Assembly: GCA_054661495.1 (NCBI GenBank)
Contig: BAAFSQ010000127.1
Location: forward strand, 1-28,042
Direction: 5' to 3'
DNA: 28,042 bases
From: Zygophlyctis sp. KS116
Lineage: Eukaryota > Chytridiomycota
How positions within the stretch are numbered: the stretch's first letter is position 1; every line of letters starts with the position of its first letter. The notes under the pieces were generated by a model. That model worked only from the letters and a program-made list of their open reading frames with translations, was not told the DNA's origin and searched no databases. The translations under genes were made by a program, and so were the position numbers. Shown piece by piece: positions 10,674 to 22,033 of the stretch.

Positions 10674-13029
10674 ATGGAGCTACCCATCGCATCAGTTGTT
10701 GAAGGGCAAGATGAGCTTAAAGAGTATCAAGAGACTCAATACAATTTATTAATGCTTCAACAGTACTTTTATTTTACTTAAACAAAGGAAAAGAAATGAA
10801 TTGGAACAATTGAGAACATTGTTACAGGTCGCATTGGAGAGGTGGTTATACTTTTATTAACTGCCAGTGGGGATATGGAAACATTGGGACAATTAGGAGA
10901 TTTGATTCAGTCTTTGCCAGATGTACCAGACGTGTCCGAAAGTCAAGAGGCCGATAAAGATATGGAAAGTTTGTTTAAAAAACAAGTTGTACAACGGAAA
11001 CAGCTTGAAAATATGGAAAAGGAACAGGAAAATTTAAACAAGTATGCAGAAGAACATCGGGAGACATTGGCGCAAAAGCGTGGAAAGTTGCAGGAATTAC
11101 AGCTTAAACTCTCTGAAATAAAGTCTGAAGGTCCATGGACATCTACAGAGGCTCAAGTGGTAACATTGGTAAATCCTGATGGGCTTGATCGAAATATTTC
11201 AAATGTGACCTTGATTGATGAATCTTTCAATGTGGAAGATGAAGGTTTGGAAGAGGAGATGGTGGAAAATGAACTGTATTTGGAGGAACAAGAAAGATCT
11301 TTAAATGGTATTTTCTTGTTTTTGGGTTAAATCAAGAATTGAGACAGCGTATTGAAATGCTACAAAAAGTCAAGCAAGAATTGGAAATTGCTCAAAATGC
11401 AGATAATGAACAAATTGTTGTCAAGGAGAATAAAAACGCTCACGATGATGCAGATAACTCGGATGAAACTTTGGAGAGTCTTTTACGTAAATTGGCTTCT
11501 GCATCGATTGAAGACATAAAGGCTGCAGATTTTAATGTCGGCAAAAATTGCTCGCAGTTGGTTCAATTTTCTCAGAATGAATCTGAAGTTGTCGAAAAAG
11601 ATGAAAATCTTGCAGTCGAGGATGAAAATACCGAAGTAAATATAAGGGAAAGCATTTCGGTAAGTTTCACCTTTTTTTAATTGCAAAGCAAGCTAAACAG
11701 CATGTAAAGGATTTGGAAAGTGCCATATCTGCTACTAATAATATGGAGGAGAAGAAAGTTTACATGGAGTTGCATACAAAACTTTCTCAGCAGCTTTTAG
11801 AGCTAGTTGAAGTAGAGGTACTATTCAAATGAATTGAAATTCAATAGTCCAAATTAAATTACTACAGATCGATAATTAACTCAAATAATGAAGAAGATTC
11901 TCCTTTGCAGGATGCTTCCGAAGTAGTAATCAAAAAGCCAGAAGTACCGCTACAACCTGTATCTTCTATACCCCGAAATAACTCTATTCAATTAAATAAA
12001 ACCCCGCCAGTTAATTCTAATATGCATCAGTCTCAAATAGAATCGTTGGTAAATTCTAAGAGATCGGCTGCAACTGCATGGGGCGAAGTTTCCAAAGTGG
12101 AAAAAGGTAGTCAATTTTACGAATCCTCCAATTCTGAAAGCGGATCGGTTAATTATGGTTTAAAGCGATCTGAGAGCTCTTTTCTGCCCAGAAGAATTGT
12201 TTCGGGCGAATCTCGTCGTCCCACAAGCTCTATGGCAGCAGAAGGATCTTGGAAATCTGAAGCTAGCTCGACGAAAAGCAAAAGGTATTTAGAATTTTAT
12301 GATATTAGACTATTTGATTCTATGAAAAATGACATTTATCGCCACGCAGCATCACTAATTACCACGTTTGAAAACGAACCTTATTTTTTACTATCGTTTT
12401 TAAAAAGGGTTAGCAAGGTATATCATATTCGATAATATGTAGATTGACTCTTCCTATTTGAAGCAAAAGCTACTTGTTACGTTGGATAATTTACTGGAAG
12501 AAGAAGAACTTGAAGTACAATCTGCTGAAAGTGTAGATGAAGGATCCATTGACAAGAACTATTCAGAAACTATGAATACTGATTGTGAAATAATCATGAA
12601 AGTAACTTATCATAATTCCTTATTACCATAGAGCCGAATTTCTGAATTTCTTATGGGCATGATTCAAGATTCTACTAGTCAAATCTTGAACGCATTTCAG
12701 CTTTCAAAGCTCAACTATTTTGTTTTAAGTCTAGTACAGAACATTCTCTATTCTACAATTAATGGATTAACAGAAGGTTCAGAAAACTTTGAAGATCGAT
12801 TAACTATTCTGATTGATTTACTGAAACCAGCATTAGATCAAAAGACTGAATTTTTCCAAGGAAAGCGTACATCGTCAGTTCAAGCTGAATTGTTGGCGAC
12901 CATTTTCGAAGAAATTCACCACGTTTGCGAAGATTGGGCTGGGTAATAATTTTAAATACTAATAACAGGTTCCTTGAATCCAACAATCGCTTTATTCGAT
13001 GGGAGCATTTCTCCAAGACCTCTCTTTAA
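10674..13029 (+). CDS. Coiled-coil protein with PCM1-like C-terminal domain (centriolar satellite protein homologue)
   Basis: Ten exons (10674-10762, 10788-10841, 10868-11307, 11337-11659, 11689-11817, 11848-12284, 12309-12417, 12443-12601, 12632-12942, 12969-13029) encode about 703 residues. The N-terminal third is coiled coil (LLMLQQKRNELEQLRTLLQV, then long Glu/Lys/Leu runs). The middle is acidic and Ser-rich. The C-terminal third is helical. RLFDSMKNDIYRHAASLI, NEPYFLLSFLKRVSK and DSSYLKQKLLVTLDNLL resemble the PCM1 C-terminal region, which in animals reads RPHFLIELFHELQLL followed by YLRQRALYALQ. Animal PCM1 is much longer (about 2,000 residues) and scaffolds centriolar satellites; the role here is inferred. 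The intron at 12285-12308 is 24 nt and free of stops, so its removal is likely but not proved. The last intron has a yeast-like TACTAAT branch-point sequence. The gene converges on VAMP7 with 91 bp between stops. Confidence 0.68.
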
Positions 13030-13120
13030 TTTCTCGAATGTTGAAAAAAAGAAATGATTAGTAGTATTTAAAACTATTTTATTTCTATTATAAGTATTCT
13101 AAAAATCGAGTTTAAAAGAG

Positions 13121-13774
13121 TTAAATTGAGTTTCTAAAACTTACCAAACACGATTTCCAACCAGGAAGACCACAAAAATATCCAACAAGGAAGTATAGTC
13201 CGAAAATAGAACCAGCAATCATAATTACAACCAATTTGGTATTTTTCCACCACATTGCTCTTCGAAGAGCAGTTGATCTCTTTTTGAAAGCAAAAGAAGC
13301 CTGATTAAGATTATCTGTCTTATCTACCAATATTTCCAAGGCTTCTCCTCGTTCCAATACTTTCTCAATATTGGTAACCATGACTTCTTTAACCGATTCA
13401 ATCTCTCCTTTGACTTGATGAAACTTGTCATTATTAGAAAAGAATATCATTTGCTGTTCCAAGACTGAATGAAAATCATTAAGTGCATAACTCTCTGCAG
13501 TCTGCGCACGGGAGCCATACTTTAATTTAAATTTAGCAGAAACATCTGTTAAAAATTCAAACGGAATCCTTCTTCCAAACTCTTGAAATGCAACAACCAT
13601 AAAAACACACCCGTCCTGGGTCATTGTATGAAAATAGTAACGATCATGCTGAAAAGTACATTTGACATCATTAATCTTTGGAATAATTTGGATAGCTATA
13701 GAAGCAAAGTTTCCTGCGGTGGATGCATGCTCTGCGAGAATTGTAGGCCCTCTAGACACTAAAGCGTACAACAT
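13121..13774 (-). CDS. VAMP7: VAMP7-type longin R-SNARE
   Basis: A vesicle SNARE for fusion with late endosome, lysosome or plasma membrane. It is intronless with 217 residues, as in animal VAMP7 (220). The longin domain covers about 1-110 (start LYALVSRGPTILAEHA; also YGSRAQTAESYALN). The SNARE motif follows (about 114-175) with the zero-layer Arg142 in VLERGEALEILVDKTDNL. One membrane helix lies at about 181-200, then the lumenal CGLPGWKSC motif characteristic of VAMP7. After that motif come eight residues ending in SFRNSI. A donor-like gtaagt occurs just before the stop, but the next usable acceptor would make a 46-nt intron and a poorly supported tail, so reading through is preferred. The gene starts 82 bp upstream of the GOGAT stop codon. 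Confidence 0.94.
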   Translation of the reverse strand: MLYALVSRGPTILAEHASTAGNFASIAIQIIPKINDVKCTFQHDRYYFHTMTQDGCVFMVVAFQEFGRRIPFEFLTDVSAKFKLKYGSRAQTAESYALNDFHSVLEQQMIFFSNNDKFHQVKGEIESVKEVMVTNIEKVLERGEALEILVDKTDNLNQASFAFKKRSTALRRAMWWKNTKLVVIMIAGSIFGLYFLVGYFCGLPGWKSCLVSFRNSI

Positions 13775-13838
13775 AGGTTAGATTTTGTTAGACAACGCGA
13801 ATTAATCTCTTCGACGCTCAATTTAATCAAACTTTTCA

Positions 13839-13844
13839 TTTATT
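13839..13844 (-). terminator. AATAAA polyadenylation signal of glutamate synthase
   Basis: Minus-strand AATAAA begins 12 nt after the GOGAT stop codon, a sensible position for a cleavage and polyadenylation signal in so compact a genome. Confidence 0.5.
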
Positions 13845-13856
13845 CATGCTCAATAT

Positions 13857-16800
13857 TCAACTGTTTTCCTCATTCTGCAGAGGAACTTCATTAGCATAAT
13901 CAGTTTGGATTCCAACTCCAACTAATCCTGCTGCAGATCTTGATGCCAGAAATTCCACTGGACGGCGTTCAATTCCACCTGTAATAGGAAGGCGAGTAGA
14001 TCCTGTTAAATATAAGTCAATTTCTCGTGCTGCTTGTCGTCCCTCATCAATACCCCATACAATCAGTGATTGACCACGATGACAGTCTCCAGCTGCAAAG
14101 ATTCCAGGAACAGAAGTTGCATATTTTCCTTTGGTAGTTTCAATGTTTGATTTCTGATCTGTAGACACAGCCAACTGAGAAATTAATTCTTTTTCAGGGC
14201 CTAAGAAGCCCATTGCAAGTAATACTAAATCTGCTGGATAGAATTTTTCAGAATTTTCAATTTGAACCATTTTCCAATTTCCTTCTTCGTTTTTAACCCA
14301 CTCGACAGAGACTGTGTTTATACCTTTGACTGCTCCATCGCCATTAGACACAAATTCTTTAGATAGAACACAATACTCTCTAGGATCCTTATTATATAAT
14401 GCTTCTGCCTCTGCATGGCCATAGTCAACTCGGAATATACGTGGGAATTGTGGCCATGGATTATCAGCTGCGCGTTTTGAAGGAGGTTTTGGAAGTAATT
14501 CAAAATTGATTACACTCTTTGCTCCTGCTAATTAGATCGAGAATAAGTTACCATGTCTAATTGAAGTTCCAATGCAATCAGTGCCAGTGTCTCCTCCTCC
14601 AATGACGATTACATTTTTTCCTTTTGCATTCAAATAATTCCCATCTGAAAGATTTGAATTTAATAGCGATTTTGTGTTTTGCTGGAGAAATTCCATTGCA
14701 AAATGAATTCCATCCAGATTGCGATTTGGAATAGGCAGGTCTCGGGGCCAAGTGGATCCTATCGCCAAGAGAATAATATCATTTCTGGAACGAACAGTTT
14801 TTGCATCAACATTTTTTCCTACATGTGCATTATTTATAAACTTAATGCCTTCCGCTTCCATCAAATCAATTCTTCGCTGTACAATTTTCTTGTCCAATTT
14901 CATGTTTGGAATCCCATAAACTAGAAGCCCTCCAAATCTATCATTTCTCTCATATACAGTACAATAATGACCAGCCTTATTAAGTTGATCAGCCGCTGCC
15001 AAACCTGCAGGACCAGATCCAATAATTGCAATATGCTTTCCCGTTCTCACTGAAGGAGGCTTTGGCTGCATCCAACCTTCTTCAAAACCTCTATCAATAA
15101 TTGCGCATTCGATGCTTTTAATAGAAACAGGTAATTCATTTATACCCAATACACATGAGCCTTCACATGGTGCTGGACAAACGCGGCCAGTGAATTCTGG
15201 GAAATTATTTGTTAGCAAAAGACGTTCCAATGCTTGCTTCCATTGATTAGAAAATACAAGTTCATTCCATAGAGGAATTACATTTCCGATCGGACAGCCA
15301 GTGTCAGATTGGCAAAATGGTACACCACAATCTACCATGAAATAAAAATAATATACCCATGCAACGAGCCGCCTGAACTTTCAGCTCATTGGTATTTAAA
15401 CGAGCATTGACTTCTTTCCAATCCTTAATTCTTTTAAGTGGGTTACGGTATTTGTCTGTTTGGCGTTGATACTTCATAAAGCCCTTCATTTTGTCAAGGT
15501 TTTTCAAATCGACAGATTTATTCATTCCACCATCCTCAATATCAGCGATTTTCGGTTCATTTACTGTCACAGGGCTAGATTCAGAACGTTTTTGTTCCTG
15601 GACTCTTTTAATTTGGCTTAAAAGGACCGCTTTATAGTCCTTCGGGAAGACTTTAACAAAGAACTTGATTTTTTCTGAATAATCCTCCAATACTCGTTTT
15701 GCAATCCCAGAGCCGGTGTAGTTACGATGATCTTGAATAACGGATCTCAACCATTCAATCTCTTTAGGGTCTGTCATCCTATCTAAATCAACCATTTCCA
15801 TATTGCATTTAGATTTGAAGTCACGTTTTTCATCGAGGATATATGCAATTCCTCCACTCATTCCAGCGGCAAAGTTTCGACCTGTAGATCCTAGAATGAT
15901 TGTCCTTCCTCCGGTCATATATTCACATCCATGATCACCAACTCCTTCAACGACAGCTAATGCACCAGAATTTCTAACACAAAATCGTTCTGCAGCTATA
16001 CCGCTGAAAAATGCATTCCCAGACGTAGCACCATACAAACATACATTCCCGACGATTATGTTATTTTCTGCCTTAAATCTTGACTGTTTTGAAGGATAGA
16101 CAATAATTGTACCCCCTGATAATCCTTTACCAACGTAGTCATTTGAATCACCCTCCAGTTCAATTGTAATTCCCGAAGCGAGAAAGGCTCCAAGAGACTG
16201 ACCTGCAGAACCAGAAAGTAATATATGAATCGTGTTAGGAGGCAATCCATATTCCCCAAACCTTTTTGAGACTTCAAAAGAAAGAGTAGCTCCAATAGTT
16301 CTATCTGTATTCACTACAGAATGTTTAATGGTTACTGGCTGTTTGGAAGTAAGGGCGGGCTGACTATATTGAATCAGCTTGTTATCCAGCCTTAAATTTA
16401 ATAAGTGATCTTGTTTCATTATATTATGAGTAGGAGCCCCCGGTCTAAGCGAAAACGCTGGAGTAAGAAGAGGTGCTAAATCTAAATTTCTAGTCTTTGG
16501 ATTTCGAAGCGCATCATTCACTACCAAAAGATCTGCTCTGCCCACCATTTCATCGATTGAGCGAAAACCTAAACGAGCCATGTAATTTCGAAGCTCTTCT
16601 GCAACAAAATAAAAGAAATTGATAACATTTTCCGGTGAACCCTCAAATTTTTTACGTAAAATCGGGTCCTGAGTGGCTATTCCTACCGGACAAGTATTCA
16701 AATGGCATTTGCGCATCATAATGCATCCCATTGCTATTAATGGAGTGGTAGCAAATCCCCATTCTTCGGCACCTAAAAGACATGCGATGGCAACATCTCT

Positions 16801-19800
16801 CCCTGTCTTAATACCACCATCTGTTTGAAGAACAACACGACCTCTTAAGTTATTCAATACTAGAGTTTGGTGAGTTTCCGCTAGTCCTAACTCCCATGGC
16901 AGACCTGCATGCTTAATACCAGTCCATCTGGATGCTCCCGTTCCTCCATCATGTCCAGAAATGAGTATGTGATCCGCTCTAGCTTTTGCCACGCCGGAAG
17001 CAATAATTCCTACTCCTACCTCCGAAACAAGCTTGACAGAAACTCTTGCATTTGGATTGGAACACTTTAAATCATAAATCAACTGCTTTAGATCTTCAAT
17101 TGAGTATATATCATGGTGAGGAGGAGGACTAATAAGTCCAACACCAGGTGTAGATTTACGCGTTTTGGCGATGCCTTCTGATACTTTATAGCCCGGAAGC
17201 TCTCCACCCTCTCCTGGTTTTGCTCCTTGGGCCATTTTGATTTGCAACTCATCTGCATCCGAAAGATAATAACTTGTTACCCCGAAACGCCCTGAGGCAA
17301 CCTGCTTTATTGCAGATCTTTTGGATGATCCGTCTGCTTCTTTTATTGATCTCTCTGGATCTTCTCCACCTTCTCCAGTGTTTGATTTACCACCTAGCTT
17401 ATTCATGGCAACGGCTAGAGCAGCATGAGACTCCAAAGAAATGGATCCATAGGACATGGCACCAGTTACAAATCGTTTTACTATAGATGTCCACGGTTCA
17501 ACTTGATTAAGAGGAACCGGCGTAGCTTCTTCAAATTTAAAATCCAGTAGTCCACGTAAGGTAGATGTTCTGATTTCCTGATATATTTGATCGGAATATT
17601 TATCATATGCCGTCTGGTTTTTTCTGCGAACAGCATCTTGAAGGGAGGATACACTTGAGGGATGATTAATATGATTTTCACCACCTTTTCTCCAATGAAA
17701 ATCTCCAGGATCTGGGAGAGCCTTTGGAATCCCGACTGATCTTGAAGGAAATGCCAAAGCATGAAGTGTGAGAGCATCATATGCCAAAATATCAAAACCG
17801 ATTCCTCTGATACGAGACGCTGTACCAGCAAAGCATTTATCAATCACTGGAGCATCAAGTCCAAGAGCCTCAAAAATCTGGGCTCCTTTATAACTTTGTA
17901 GAGTGGATATCCCCATCTTAGACATAACTTTTTTTATTCCATTATTTGCAGCAGTGATATAGTTACTTTGGATCTAATTATATTATATATTTTAAAATAC
18001 CTTTTCTAATGGCAAATCTCCCCTGAGGAGTCCCTCACGCTTCAATTTCAGCATCGCATCCAAGGCCAGATACGGACAAACTATTTTTAAATATAATAAA
18101 AAATACCTGCATCTGCTCCATATCCCAATAGAACACAAAATTGATGAACTTCCCTCGCCTCTCCGGTTTCAACAACCAAAGCTATGCGCGATCGAAGTTT
18201 TAACTTGACAAGATGATGATGCACGGCACCAAGAGCAGCAAGCGCTGAAATAGGAACTTTTAGAGCAGATACATTAAAATCAGTCAGAATAGCAATTTTA
18301 TAGCCTTCATGTATAGCCTCTTCAACATTTAAGCATATGGCATCCAAAGCTGAGACATAACCATTTACTCCTTGAGATTTTGCGAAAGTTATATCGATTT
18401 CAGCCACTCTCCATTCCGAGTCATAAACATCTATATTCCGCAAAAATTGCAATTCATCAACAGATAATATTGGAGAATATAATCTTAAACGGCGACATTG
18501 ACTAGGATGCAGTTCCAAAATATTTCCCATCGGCCCAGTATAGCAAGCCAGTGACATCACAACTTCTTCTCGTATTGGATCTATTGGTGGATTGGTCACT
18601 TGTGCAAATAATTGCTTAAAATAATCGTAGATCATTCGGGGACTCATTGACAAACAAGCCAGCGCAGTGTCATTGCCCATGGATCCAAGAGGCTCCTTAC
18701 CAGTGTCCATCTAAATTTAAGTTTAATAGTTTTACCATTGGTTTCACAATCATATTGAGATGCTCTAAATTAAATCCAAACGTCAACATTCTTATATCAC
18801 TTAAAAGGGGCAATTCATCTACAGTGCGATGTCGATAACGTCCAGAAAGAATGACAGATTCCTTGACAGCCTGTAAAGTAATCCGATAATCTTCAACCCA
18901 GCGACTGTATGGCCGTCTCCTAGAAACGGTCATCTTAAGCTCTTCATCATCCACTACACGACCTTCTAGTGTATCTACCAGAAGCATTTTTCCGGGCTGG
19001 AGACGCCCCTTTGAAACAACAGTTTCAGGTGAAATATTTAATGTTCCTACTTCAGAGGCACACACCATAATGTCTCCCTCAAGAATATAAACTCTGCATG
19101 GACGTAATCCATTCCGATCCAAGGATGCCCCAATATAACGCCCATCAGAGAACGTAAAAAGAGCAGGACCATCCCAAGCCTCCATTAAGCATGATGACCA
19201 CTCGTAGAAAGCTTTCTTACTTGGGTCCATATCATGTTGATTTTGCCATGCCTCTGGAATCATCATCATAACTGCTTCTGGTAGAGTCACAACCCCATTT
19301 ACAACCAGCAGTTCTAAAACATTATCAAAAGCAGCAGAATCTGAACCTCCAGGTTCAATAATAGGATAAAGAGAACCCAATAAATTTCTAAACTTTGCAC
19401 TTTTCATGACTCCTTCTCTTGCCGTCATCCAATTCTTATTTCCTCTAAGCGTGTTTATTTCCCCTATTTCTTTTAATATCTTAAATTACCATTATGTGCA
19501 GACCATCTCATTGGCTGAGCTCTATCCCATGAAGGAAAGGTATTTGTAGAGTATCTTGAATGAACCAAACAAAAATGAGAAATATATTCCTTATTTTGCA
19601 AATCTGGAAAGTAAGAATACACCTGAACTGGAGCAAGTAATCCTTTATAAACAATAGTTTTTGAATTTAAAGAACAAATATAGAATCCTTTTTGAGAAGA
19701 AATTCTATGCGTAGCTCTTTTACAAAGAATATATAATTGTTTTTGAAATCTAAAATTATTTTTCCAAATTATACCCAATTTCATCAAATTCAGACTCTGA

Positions 19801-20283
19801 AGCTGCCGCCTGATTTGAACCCGCCCAAGTCACAAAAGGCTGAACAATCTTTGGCTGTTTAGCCAACGCAACAGGTCCTAAAATTTCTGGATTTACAGGA
19901 ACCGATCTCCAATGAATAATTGATAGACCCAACTGATGAGCAATCTCTACAAATTTCGCTTGAGAATCTCTAAATATTGTCGGATCTTGATTCATAAAGA
20001 TATTACCAACTGCATATCTATCTGGCACCAATTGCGGAAGTAACTTTTGAAAGAATGAATGAGGAACAGCCGTCATTACTCCAGCGCCATCACCGTCTCT
20101 TGCGTCCGCCCCTTCAGCACCTCTATGCGTCATATTACATAATATAGACTGCCCCTTATAAACGATTGAATGAGAAGGCACACCTTTAATTTGCGTGATA
20201 AATCCCACACCACAAGAATCTTTTTCAAATTCTGGAAGATATAGACCCTGTTTTTCAGGAATAGCATCTGCCCAACTGACCAT
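13857..20283 (-). CDS. GLT1: Glutamate synthase, NADH type (single-chain GOGAT)
   Basis: Makes two glutamates from glutamine and 2-oxoglutarate. Eight exons (19775-20283, 19490-19749, 18736-19463, 18107-18710, 18001-18080, 15357-17973, 14552-15331, 13857-14527) with 24-27-nt introns encode 2,082 residues, the full fused form. The class-II amidotransferase nucleophile is Cys24 (DSCGVGFI), so any propeptide is only 23 residues. Further on are [31 protein letters not shown] and the FMN/2-oxoglutarate region with [12 protein letters not shown]. The 3Fe-4S cysteines appear as [20 protein letters not shown]. The C-terminal GXGXG beta-helix domain includes [13 protein letters not shown]. The beta-like domain has two 4Fe-4S clusters ([16 protein letters not shown] and CPAPCEGSC), the FAD site [13 protein letters not shown] and the nucleotide site [13 protein letters not shown]. 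No chloroplast or mitochondrial leader is apparent. It diverges from the DEAD-box gene across 159 bp. Coenzyme use (NADH over NADPH) is assumed from the eukaryotic family. Confidence 0.97.
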
Positions 20284-20442
20284 TTATTTTTAATTTTCTC
20301 TGAAAAACTCAAAAATTTTCTGCTTTGAAATTGGAATTTGCCGCTTGATATTTTGATATTACAGGGATCCGATCAAAAAGAACTGTCCGGACGACTTTAG
20401 CCCTTTGTTGTTAACCCTCAATCCAGCCCCAAGACTAGAAGA
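20284..20442. promoter_or_regulatory. Divergent promoter region of glutamate synthase and DEAD-box helicase
   Basis: 159 bp between two start codons facing away from each other. It contains two close GATA tetramers (CTTGATATTTTGATATTA, about 20346-20363), a TCCGGA palindrome near 20388 and a GTTAAC palindrome near 20410. GATA factors regulate nitrogen genes in fungi, but these copies lack the usual GATAAG form, so the link is weak. No clear TATA box. Confidence 0.4.
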
Positions 20443-22017
20443 ATGAACTTTTTATCTCCATTTAGAATCTTTAATGCATCATATGCTTCTGCATCTCAAA
20501 AGTTTAAAAGGACAAATATGCCAAAAACTCATAGATCATCATCTGTTTTTACATTTTCTACAAAATTTCCTAGACAGAACAATCCAAAAAAACCTATACA
20601 AAAGAAAAAATCAGTTCAATTTAATCACAAGCAAAATCTAAAAGTGATTTTACAGAAACAAGATGATCATGATTTAAAGTTTTCTCTTTTCAAGCCTCTG
20701 GCCACTGATAAACCACAAACACTGGGGTTAGGTGTAGAGGAAAATAAGCTTTTGTCTCCAGAGTTGAAAGAGGCACTTTTAAATCACTTTAAATTTAAAA
20801 ATCTGGTTCAAATTCAATTTGATGCATTAAAGAAATTTAGAGATGATAAAGATTTAATTATAGCTTCAGAAACAGGATCAGGGAAAACTTTGGCGTATTT
20901 ATTGCCAATTTTTCAGGAATTAAAAAAAGAAGAAAATAATGGTTTGTCTGAAAATTTAGAGGATTCTAATGAAAATTTAAATAATTTAGAGGAAATTAAT
21001 AATCATATTTCTGGGATTTTGGAGGATGGGAGTCTAATAGGAATGGAGACTGGTCTCGCAGGTTTAAGAAAAGTAAGGCAGCCTAGGGCCATAATTTTGG
21101 TTCCTTCAAGGGAATTAGTTGTTCAGATTACAAAAGTTGCCAAATTCTTATCTCATTATTCTAAACTAGTAGTCTGTGGATTTCATTCAAAAATGGATCC
21201 AAAAACACTTAAAAGCAATTTAGACAAACCAATGGATATAATGATTACTACTCCTGGTTTATTGGGAAAATATGTATCAAACAGAGTATTTGGGTTTTCA
21301 AAAACGAGGTTTGTGGTATTGGATGAAGCAGATACTTTATTTGATGAAGGATTTTCAAAAGAATTAGAACCTGTTATTGATTCGATTCAAAAATCTGCAG
21401 AAAGTTCTCAAAATCCCGTAAAATTCGCTTTTGTTTCAGCAACTTTGCCCAGAAGAATATTGAAAAATATTTCTCAGAAATTTCCAATCACGGACAAAAT
21501 AATGACTGGAGGCTTGCATAAACCATTGCATGTTCAGCAATTTTTTTTAAGAATTGATTCATCAACTACAAAGCACAATTTACTACTGGAAACCCTTAAA
21601 TTTGAAGTTGTAAAGGAACCTAGAATCCTTATTTTCTGCAACACATTGAAGAGTTGTGAGCAAGTAACTGTATTTCTAAAGTCTAAAGGATATGATGCAT
21701 TTAATATTTCATCCTCTACTCTTATCCAGGATAGAATATCAATTTGGGACTCTTTTAAAAAGAAGGGATCTGTAAAAGATGGATGTACAATTGTTGTGAC
21801 AACTGATCTTGGTTCTAGAGGTATTGATACTCTACATTGTCGCTCAGTGATTCTATTTGATTTCCCACAAACTACAATTGACTATATTCATAGAGCCGGA
21901 AGAGTTGGAAGAATGGGACGACAAGGCAAAGTTGTATCATTTGTGGGTAGAAAAGATCGAAGATTGGCAGATAAAATACATTTAGCAGTTAGAAAACGTC
22001 AATTGTTAACTGAATAA
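20443..22017 (+). CDS. DEAD-box RNA helicase, DDX28/Mrh4-like, probably mitochondrial
   Basis: Intronless, 524 residues. Helicase motifs: Q-motif region LVQIQFDALKKF (about 121-132), motif I ASETGSGKT (141-149), Ia VPSREL, TTPGLLGKY, motif II DEAD (294-297) in VVLDEADTLFDEGF, motif III SAT (332-334), then VVTTDLGSRGID and motif VI HRAGRVGRMGR. The DEADTLFD signature and the basic, Ser/Asn-rich N-terminus with few acidic residues resemble mitochondrial DDX28 and yeast Mrh4, which act in large-subunit mitoribosome assembly. Mitochondrial location is inferred from that leader. An Asn/Glu-rich insert of about 45 residues (160-205) separates motifs I and Ia. The stop codon overlaps AATAAA, and only 14 bp separate it from the CFAP20 stop on the other strand. 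Confidence 0.85.
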   Translation: MNFLSPFRIFNASYASASQKFKRTNMPKTHRSSSVFTFSTKFPRQNNPKKPIQKKKSVQFNHKQNLKVILQKQDDHDLKFSLFKPLATDKPQTLGLGVEENKLLSPELKEALLNHFKFKNLVQIQFDALKKFRDDKDLIIASETGSGKTLAYLLPIFQELKKEENNGLSENLEDSNENLNNLEEINNHISGILEDGSLIGMETGLAGLRKVRQPRAIILVPSRELVVQITKVAKFLSHYSKLVVCGFHSKMDPKTLKSNLDKPMDIMITTPGLLGKYVSNRVFGFSKTRFVVLDEADTLFDEGFSKELEPVIDSIQKSAESSQNPVKFAFVSATLPRRILKNISQKFPITDKIMTGGLHKPLHVQQFFLRIDSSTTKHNLLLETLKFEVVKEPRILIFCNTLKSCEQVTVFLKSKGYDAFNISSSTLIQDRISIWDSFKKKGSVKDGCTIVVTTDLGSRGIDTLHCRSVILFDFPQTTIDYIHRAGRVGRMGRQGKVVSFVGRKDRRLADKIHLAVRKRQLLTE

Positions 22018-22033
22018 AATATTTAGTTTTATT
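22013..22033. terminator. Mirrored polyadenylation signals between convergent genes
   Basis: AATAAAA at 22013-22019 (plus) and its mirror TTTTATT at 22027-22033 (AATAAAA on minus) form a perfect 7-bp inverted repeat around TATTTAG. Each AATAAA overlaps the stop codon of its own gene: the helicase TAA is 22015-22017 and the CFAP20 TAA is 22032-22034. Transcript ends must therefore lie inside the opposing coding region. Confidence 0.6.

Noticed and set aside
13075-13132. Donor-like gtaagt near the end of the VAMP7 gene, suggesting another exon
   Set aside because: The first usable acceptor would give a 46-nt intron, outside the local range, and the added tail would have no VAMP7 similarity. 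Reading through gives the normal protein length.
16056-16295. Open frames inside the GOGAT exon in other frames and on the plus strand (for example 17274-17486)
   Set aside because: They lie within strongly conserved GOGAT coding sequence, lack similarity to known families and are explained as shadows.
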